The position numbers were made by a program, and so were the translations under genes. 64,000 nt of DNA from Pullichristensenella sp963930055 (GTDB lineage Bacteria > Bacillota > Clostridia > Christensenellales > Aristaeellaceae): assembly GCA_963930055.1 (NCBI GenBank), contig CAWVKS010000008.1, positions 1 to 64,000 of the forward strand, in the 5' to 3' direction. Under the pieces are notes generated by a model that ran no database searches, was not told where the DNA came from, and saw only the letters and a program-made list of their open reading frames with translations. The first letter of the stretch is position 1. The number at the start of each line of letters is the position of its first letter. This document shows, piece after piece, positions 60,169 through 64,000 of this stretch.

Positions 60169-61695
60169 TTAGAAGGCCTTGACGGCGGCTTCTTCGGCGG
60201 CCAGGCCGGAGATGTAGTTCTTCAGGTAGGCCTCAAAGCCCTTCACATCCGCGGCGTCGGGCGCGAGCGTCGTGCCCTTGGCGCCGGCGAACACCTTGTT
60301 GTTCAGATAATCGCCCAGGCTCTCGCCCTCTTCGCGGCAGACCATGTACGAGGCCAGGAGCGCCATGCCGTAGGGGCCGCCCTCGCCGGCGGTCTCCATG
60401 CAGGTGACGGGCGCCTTGCAGGCCGCGGCCATGTAGCGCTGCGCCACGCCGGGGGTCTTGAACAGGCCGCCATGGCCGGTCAGGGAGTCGATGGCCACAT
60501 TTTCCTTGTGCAGTATCTCCATGCCGGCGCACATGGTGGCCATGGCGCCGTAGATCTGCGAGCGCATGAAGTTGGCCAGCGTAAAGGCGCTGTCCGGGCG
60601 GCGCATGACCAGGGGACGGCCGGAGTCCAGGTGCGTGACGCCCTCGCCGGCCATGTAGTTGTAGACCAGCACGCCGTCGCAGTCGCCCGCGCCCTCCAGG
60701 CTCTTTTTGTACAGGGCGGTGTAGAGGTCGCCGGCGGAGACCTTGGCCCCGAACAGTTCCAGCGTCTCGCGCAGCATGCCCACCCAGGCGTTTATATCGT
60801 TGGTGCAGTTGTTGCAGTGCACCATGGCCGTGGGCGCGCCCGCGGGCGTGGCCACCACGTCGATCTCGGGATAGATGTTCTTCAGGGGATGCTCCAGCAC
60901 CACCATGGCGAAGATGGACGTGCCGGCGGAGACATTGCCCGTGCGCGGGGAAACGGCGTTGGTGGCGGTCATGCCGGTGCCGGCGTCGCCTTCGGCGGGC
61001 GCGAAGGGCACGCCCTCCCTGAGCTGGCCGCCCAGAAGCGCCGCGCCCTCCTTGGTGAGGCTGCCGGCGTTCTCGCCCGCCATCAGCGGCCTGGGCAGCA
61101 GGTCGCGGATCTTCCAGGGCAGGCCGCGCTTTGCGATCAGCGCGTCGAACTTGTCCAGCATGGCCTCGTCGTAGGCGCAGGTCCTGTCGTCGATGGGGAA
61201 CATGCCCGAAGCCTCGCCCACGCCAATGGCGTTGACGCCGGTGAGCTTGAAGTGTATGTAGCCGGCCAGCGTGGTGATGTGGGCGATGCGGGAGATATGC
61301 TCCTCGCCGTTCAGCACCGCCTGGTACAGGTGGGCGATGCTCCAGCGCTGGGGGATGTTGAAGCCGAACAGCCCCGTCAGTTCCTCCGCGGCCTGCGCGG
61401 TCATGGTGTTCTGCCAGGTGCGGAAGGGGGTGAGCAAATTCCAGTCCTTGTCGAAGGCCAGATAGCCGTGCATCATGCCGGAAACGCCGGCGGCGGCCAC
61501 GTCGGCAAGCCCCTCCACGCCGGAGAGCGCCGCGTTCAGGCCCTTCCAGGCCTCTTCCAGCGGGTACGTCCACACGCCGTTTTCAAAGCTGCTCTTCCAG
61601 GTATAGTCCCCGGAGGACACGGTGGCGTGCGTCTCGTCGATGAGCACGGCCTTGATGCGCGTCGAGCCAAACTCCAGTCCCAAAAACTTCTTCAT
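60169..61695 (-). CDS. FGGY-family carbohydrate kinase (xylulokinase/ribulokinase type)
   Basis: 508 residues. MKKFLGLEFGSTRIKAVLID is the first phosphate-binding motif. AGVSGMMHGYLAFD and a DAGTGMTATNAV stretch belong to the sugar and ATP sites, and LTGHGGLFKTPGVAQRYMAA to the second ATP motif. It should phosphorylate a pentulose or related sugar in the cytoplasm. The AraR-type repressor upstream on the same strand points to L-ribulose, but GntR/LacI hybrids also control other sugars. GGAGGAGA precedes the start. A dyad with TTGTAC-like arms lies in its promoter region. Confidence 0.85.
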   Translation of the reverse strand: MKKFLGLEFGSTRIKAVLIDETHATVSSGDYTWKSSFENGVWTYPLEEAWKGLNAALSGVEGLADVAAAGVSGMMHGYLAFDKDWNLLTPFRTWQNTMTAQAAEELTGLFGFNIPQRWSIAHLYQAVLNGEEHISRIAHITTLAGYIHFKLTGVNAIGVGEASGMFPIDDRTCAYDEAMLDKFDALIAKRGLPWKIRDLLPRPLMAGENAGSLTKEGAALLGGQLREGVPFAPAEGDAGTGMTATNAVSPRTGNVSAGTSIFAMVVLEHPLKNIYPEIDVVATPAGAPTAMVHCNNCTNDINAWVGMLRETLELFGAKVSAGDLYTALYKKSLEGAGDCDGVLVYNYMAGEGVTHLDSGRPLVMRRPDSAFTLANFMRSQIYGAMATMCAGMEILHKENVAIDSLTGHGGLFKTPGVAQRYMAAACKAPVTCMETAGEGGPYGMALLASYMVCREEGESLGDYLNNKVFAGAKGTTLAPDAADVKGFEAYLKNYISGLAAEEAAVKAF

Positions 61696-61838
61696 AATGC
61701 GGTCTCCTCCCGTATTGATCTTCTGGGCAAGCGCGCCTCGCGCGCGAAAAGACGTTTTGCCCCGCGCGCGACTTGTATGCCCCGCGCGACGTTCCTGTTT
61801 CCCGGCGGTGAAAAATTCGTTAGCATTGCTCTTCTATA

Positions 61839-61873
61839 AGCATACAACTTGTACACCCTGCCTGACAAGTTGT
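61839..61873 (-). promoter_or_regulatory. Promoter and operator upstream of the FGGY kinase gene
   Basis: ACAACTTGT (61844-61852) and ACAAGTTGT (61865-61873) are perfect inverted arms with 12 bases between. On the minus strand they overlap a promoter, TTGTCA (61863-61868) and TATGCT (61839-61844), 18 bases apart. The GTACA next to the left arm resembles half of the AraR consensus, so binding by the adjacent regulator is likely. Confidence 0.6.
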
Positions 61874-61900
61874 TTTTTTGCCCCTGCGCCCCCGGGGATG

Positions 61901-62980
61901 TCACCCTCCCTTGCGCGGGGCGGTGGAACCGCGCACGACCACTTCCGGCCGGAGGATGACGTGCGTCTCCACGCGCTCGCCGGCGATGAGGGCGAGCAAC
62001 AGCCGCGCCGCCGCGCGCCCCAGTTCCTCGTGGGGGTGGGAGACGGTGGTCAGCCCCATCTGGAAATTCTCCGCCAGGAGGGAATTGTCGTAGCCGGTGA
62101 CGGATATATCCTCCGGCACGCGCAGCCCCTCGGCCTCCAGGGCGCGGATGACGCTGACGGCGATCTCGTCGTTGTAACAGGCCACGGCGTCCATTTTGCC
62201 GCGCCGGGAGAGCACCGCCGCGCCCGCCGCCGGGGCTACGGCGCGGTCCTCCGTGTGGTACCAGAGCACGACGTCCGGGTCGTAGAGCACGCCCGCTTCC
62301 TGCAGGGCGCGCACATAGCCGCGGTGGCGCTCCATCCCCTGCGTGTCGTCCGCCTTGAAGATGCCGGCGATGCGGCGGTGGCCGAGGGAAAGCAGGTGCT
62401 TCGTGATGAGATACGCGCCGCCGGCGTCGTCCAGCAACACGTGCGGCCGGTCGCGCATGCTCTCAAAACAGCCCTGGATGAACACATAGGGGATACCGCG
62501 CGCGTCAAAGCGCTCGTAGAGCGCGGCGTGGCGGCAGAAGATCTGGCTCTTGCTCGGCTCGATGATGAGGCCGTCGATGGCCTTGTCCGCCAACTCCTCC
62601 AGATAGCGCGCCTCCAGGTGGCGGGCGTTGCGCGTGCTCTTCAGGAGGATGCTGTACCCATGCTCGGCCAGCTCCTGGTCGATGCCCTGGATGACGCGGG
62701 GGAAGATGTAGTCGGCAAGATAGGTGGTGACCACGGCGATGGTCCTGCTGCCGGGCGTGCTGCGCTCCGCAACGAACGTGCCCCGGCCGTGCTCGGCGCG
62801 CAGGTAGCCCTGCCCGATGAGCGCGGAAAGCGCCTTGCGCACCGTCTGCCGGCTCACATGATAGCGCGCGGCCAGTTCGTTTTCCGACTCGATGCGCTCC
62901 CCCGGCCGGTGCCTGCCGGCGAGGATCGCCGCGCGCACTTCGCCGGCGATGCGCTCGGATTTGCGCCCGTACCCGTCCAT
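61901..62980 (-). CDS. GntR/LacI hybrid sugar repressor, AraR-like
   Basis: 359 residues. The N-terminal GntR winged helix (KSERIAGEVRAAILAGRHRPGERI, SENELAARYHVSRQTVRKAL) is joined to a LacI-type periplasmic-binding domain (TIAVVTTYLADYIFPRVIQGI, FIQGCFESM, ISVTGYDNSLLAENFQMGLTTV). This pairing is the AraR architecture. It is encoded just upstream of the FGGY kinase, and the gap holds an inverted repeat. It probably represses the kinase until its sugar or sugar phosphate is present. The effector is not certain to be arabinose. Confidence 0.9.
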   Translation of the reverse strand: MDGYGRKSERIAGEVRAAILAGRHRPGERIESENELAARYHVSRQTVRKALSALIGQGYLRAEHGRGTFVAERSTPGSRTIAVVTTYLADYIFPRVIQGIDQELAEHGYSILLKSTRNARHLEARYLEELADKAIDGLIIEPSKSQIFCRHAALYERFDARGIPYVFIQGCFESMRDRPHVLLDDAGGAYLITKHLLSLGHRRIAGIFKADDTQGMERHRGYVRALQEAGVLYDPDVVLWYHTEDRAVAPAAGAAVLSRRGKMDAVACYNDEIAVSVIRALEAEGLRVPEDISVTGYDNSLLAENFQMGLTTVSHPHEELGRAAARLLLALIAGERVETHVILRPEVVVRGSTAPRKGG

Positions 62981-63095
62981 GCCCCCGCCTCCTCCATGTT
63001 GCTTCTATTATACATGCTGGCGGCGGCAAGGGCAAGGGAAAACGCCCCTGCGGGGCAAAAAACATCCCCGCAGCCATCCGGCCGCGGGGGGGCGT

Positions 63096-63749
63096 TCAGT
63101 CCTTCCAGATGAAGCGGCGGAGGATGGATTCCCCGCCGTCCACCACGATGCTCTGCCCGGTGCAGAAGCGGCTTTCCACGGTGAGGAAATACGCCCAGTC
63201 GGCGATCTCCTCCGGCGTCGCCCAGCGCTTGAGGGGCGTTTCCTCCATGATCTGCGCCCAGAGCGCTTCGTCCTCGATCACGGGGCGGTTGAGCGGCGTC
63301 AGCACCCCGCCGGGGTCGAGGCTGTTGCAGGTGGCGCCCCATTTGGCCACGCGCAGGGCCACGTTCTTGGTATAGGCCACCACGCCGCCCTTGCTGGCGC
63401 TGTATTCGGGAAACTCGGAGCCTGTGTGGCCGCTGGCCGAGCCGATGTGGAGAATGGAGCGGATGCCCTTGCGCACGCCGTACTTCTCCGTGACGCGGAT
63501 GAGAGCCTTGAGGTTTGTGTCGATGTCGTCCTCGTTCTGCGTGCCGGCGCAGTTGATGAGTATATCGACGTTTTCAAGCGCCGGCAGCGCCGCCTCGTCG
63601 CGTATGTCCGCCTGAAAATGCGTATAGCGCGCGTGCCCGGCCGTCGCCGCCTGCCGGTCGATGCCGGCCACGCTGTGCCCCCCGTCCAGAAAGCGCCGCG
63701 CGATGGCGCTGCCGATGCCCCCGGACGCGCCGGTGACCACTACGTTCAT
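63096..63749 (-). CDS. Short-chain dehydrogenase/reductase (SDR)
   Basis: 217 residues from the ATG at 63749 with GGGAGGG upstream. Cofactor motif TGASGGIGSAIA (residues 6-17), NCAGTQ, catalytic Ser in IGSASG and YSASK follow the classical SDR order. PGGVLTPLNRP and the C-terminal VDGGESI are also typical. NAD(P)-dependent oxidoreductase of unknown substrate. It lies two bases after the stop of the VUT transporter gene and ends about 115 bases before the AraR-like gene on the same strand; a role in sugar or cofactor metabolism is possible. Confidence 0.88.
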   Translation of the reverse strand: MNVVVTGASGGIGSAIARRFLDGGHSVAGIDRQAATAGHARYTHFQADIRDEAALPALENVDILINCAGTQNEDDIDTNLKALIRVTEKYGVRKGIRSILHIGSASGHTGSEFPEYSASKGGVVAYTKNVALRVAKWGATCNSLDPGGVLTPLNRPVIEDEALWAQIMEETPLKRWATPEEIADWAYFLTVESRFCTGQSIVVDGGESILRRFIWKD

Positions 63750-63751
63750 GG

Positions 63752-64000
63752 TTATCCCTCCCGGATGTATTCGATGTATTCCCGGCCCACGCCGAGGGCT
63801 TTCCACTTTTGCACCGCCCGGTAGCCAAAGGGCGAAAAGACGATCTCCATCAATACCTCGGCCACCGCGCCGGTCAGCGCGCACATGGCGCACTGCAAAA
63901 GCGTCCAATGGAAGCCGTCCCAGAAGATGGGCGCGAAGAGCATAAAGACGATGATGGAAAAGAGGAAGTTGTCCGCGAACTGGCCGATGAACGTGGAGAT
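63752..64000 (-). CDS. VUT-family transporter (queuosine precursor transporter-like), C-terminal part
   Basis: Only the last 82 codons are in the window (ISTFIGQFADNFLFSIIVF...YIREG). The pattern STFIGQFADNFLF at a helix start is typical of the YhhQ/VUT (vitamin uptake) family, and two or three helices are seen here. Members import queuosine precursors. The gene is cut by the window end and is directly upstream of the SDR gene. Confidence 0.72.
   Translation of the reverse strand: MSTFIGQFADNFLFSIIVFMLFAPIFWDGFHWTLLQCAMCALTGAVAEVLMEIVFSPFGYRAVQKWKALGVGREYIEYIREG

Noticed and set aside
58531..61839. A 1,102-codon open frame on the plus strand
   Set aside because: It is antisense to the FGGY kinase and crosses repeat element B; the translation is repeat-derived (Pro/Arg-rich) with no recognisable domain.

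Overview
The window reads as the chromosome of a GC-rich (about 60% by eye) member of the Bacillota, class Clostridia, probably an anaerobic gut organism able to sporulate. Pointers are a trimeric NAD-linked [FeFe] hydrogenase operon, a T-box riboswitch, CIRCE-controlled groESL, strong GGAGG ribosome sites, a YlbJ-like sporulation membrane protein, a collagen-like exosporium-type protein and a NusG paralogue of the LoaP type. The 16S gene (38732-40258) would settle the taxonomy; I have not assigned a genus.

Layout. 1-18.8 kb (all minus strand) is one long exopolysaccharide/capsule operon. It is transcribed from a promoter near 18.74 kb and starts with a LoaP/NusG-type antiterminator. The order is LCP ligase, a secreted protein, the CpsC/CpsD chain-length module, two damaged initiating sugar transferases, glycosyltransferases, an acyltransferase broken at a G7 tract, Wzy, Wzx and the FnlA/FnlB steps to UDP-L-fucosamine. 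The 2.3-11.7 kb part is clearly AT-richer than the rest, so the serotype-specific middle looks transferred. 18.9-20 kb holds a truncated tyrosine recombinase and repeat elements. 20-24 kb: a LysR gene diverges from a T-box-controlled TrpXYZ-type amino-acid ABC transporter. 24.4-26.2 kb: purine PRTase and permease. 26.4-30.7 kb: TetR gene and a heterodimeric ABC exporter. 31.2-34.2 kb: TSUP transporter, LysR and a split chromate transporter pair. 34.9-40.5 kb: rRNA operon 16S-23S-5S-tRNA-Asn on the minus strand. 40.6-47.9 kb: housekeeping genes (YlbJ-like, RsuA-type pseudouridine synthase, RsmC-like methyltransferase, Xaa-Pro peptidase, collagen-like protein, CdaR/PucR regulator, S41 protease). 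49.9-51.9 kb: groESL. 52-57.8 kb: dCMP deaminase and the hydrogenase operon. 60.2-64 kb: FGGY sugar kinase, AraR-like repressor, SDR and a VUT-family transporter.

The most unusual material is non-coding. Two related 1.6-1.95 kb elements (47932-49881 and 58551-60168) fill the gaps between convergent genes flush to both stop codons. Each has long inverted termini built from hairpins that share an invariant eight-base loop while their stems co-vary. Each also carries a perfect 20-bp palindrome beside a G-quadruplex-prone 8-bp microsatellite whose copy number differs (25 versus 11 units). A different multi-hairpin element (about 400 bp, 19461-19862) also sits between convergent genes, with a partial relative near 24.4 kb. 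Other points: two divergent promoters that share one palindromic -35 hexamer, a T-box with a Phe (UUC) specifier, and several single-base frameshifts that may be real phase-variable sites or sequence errors.
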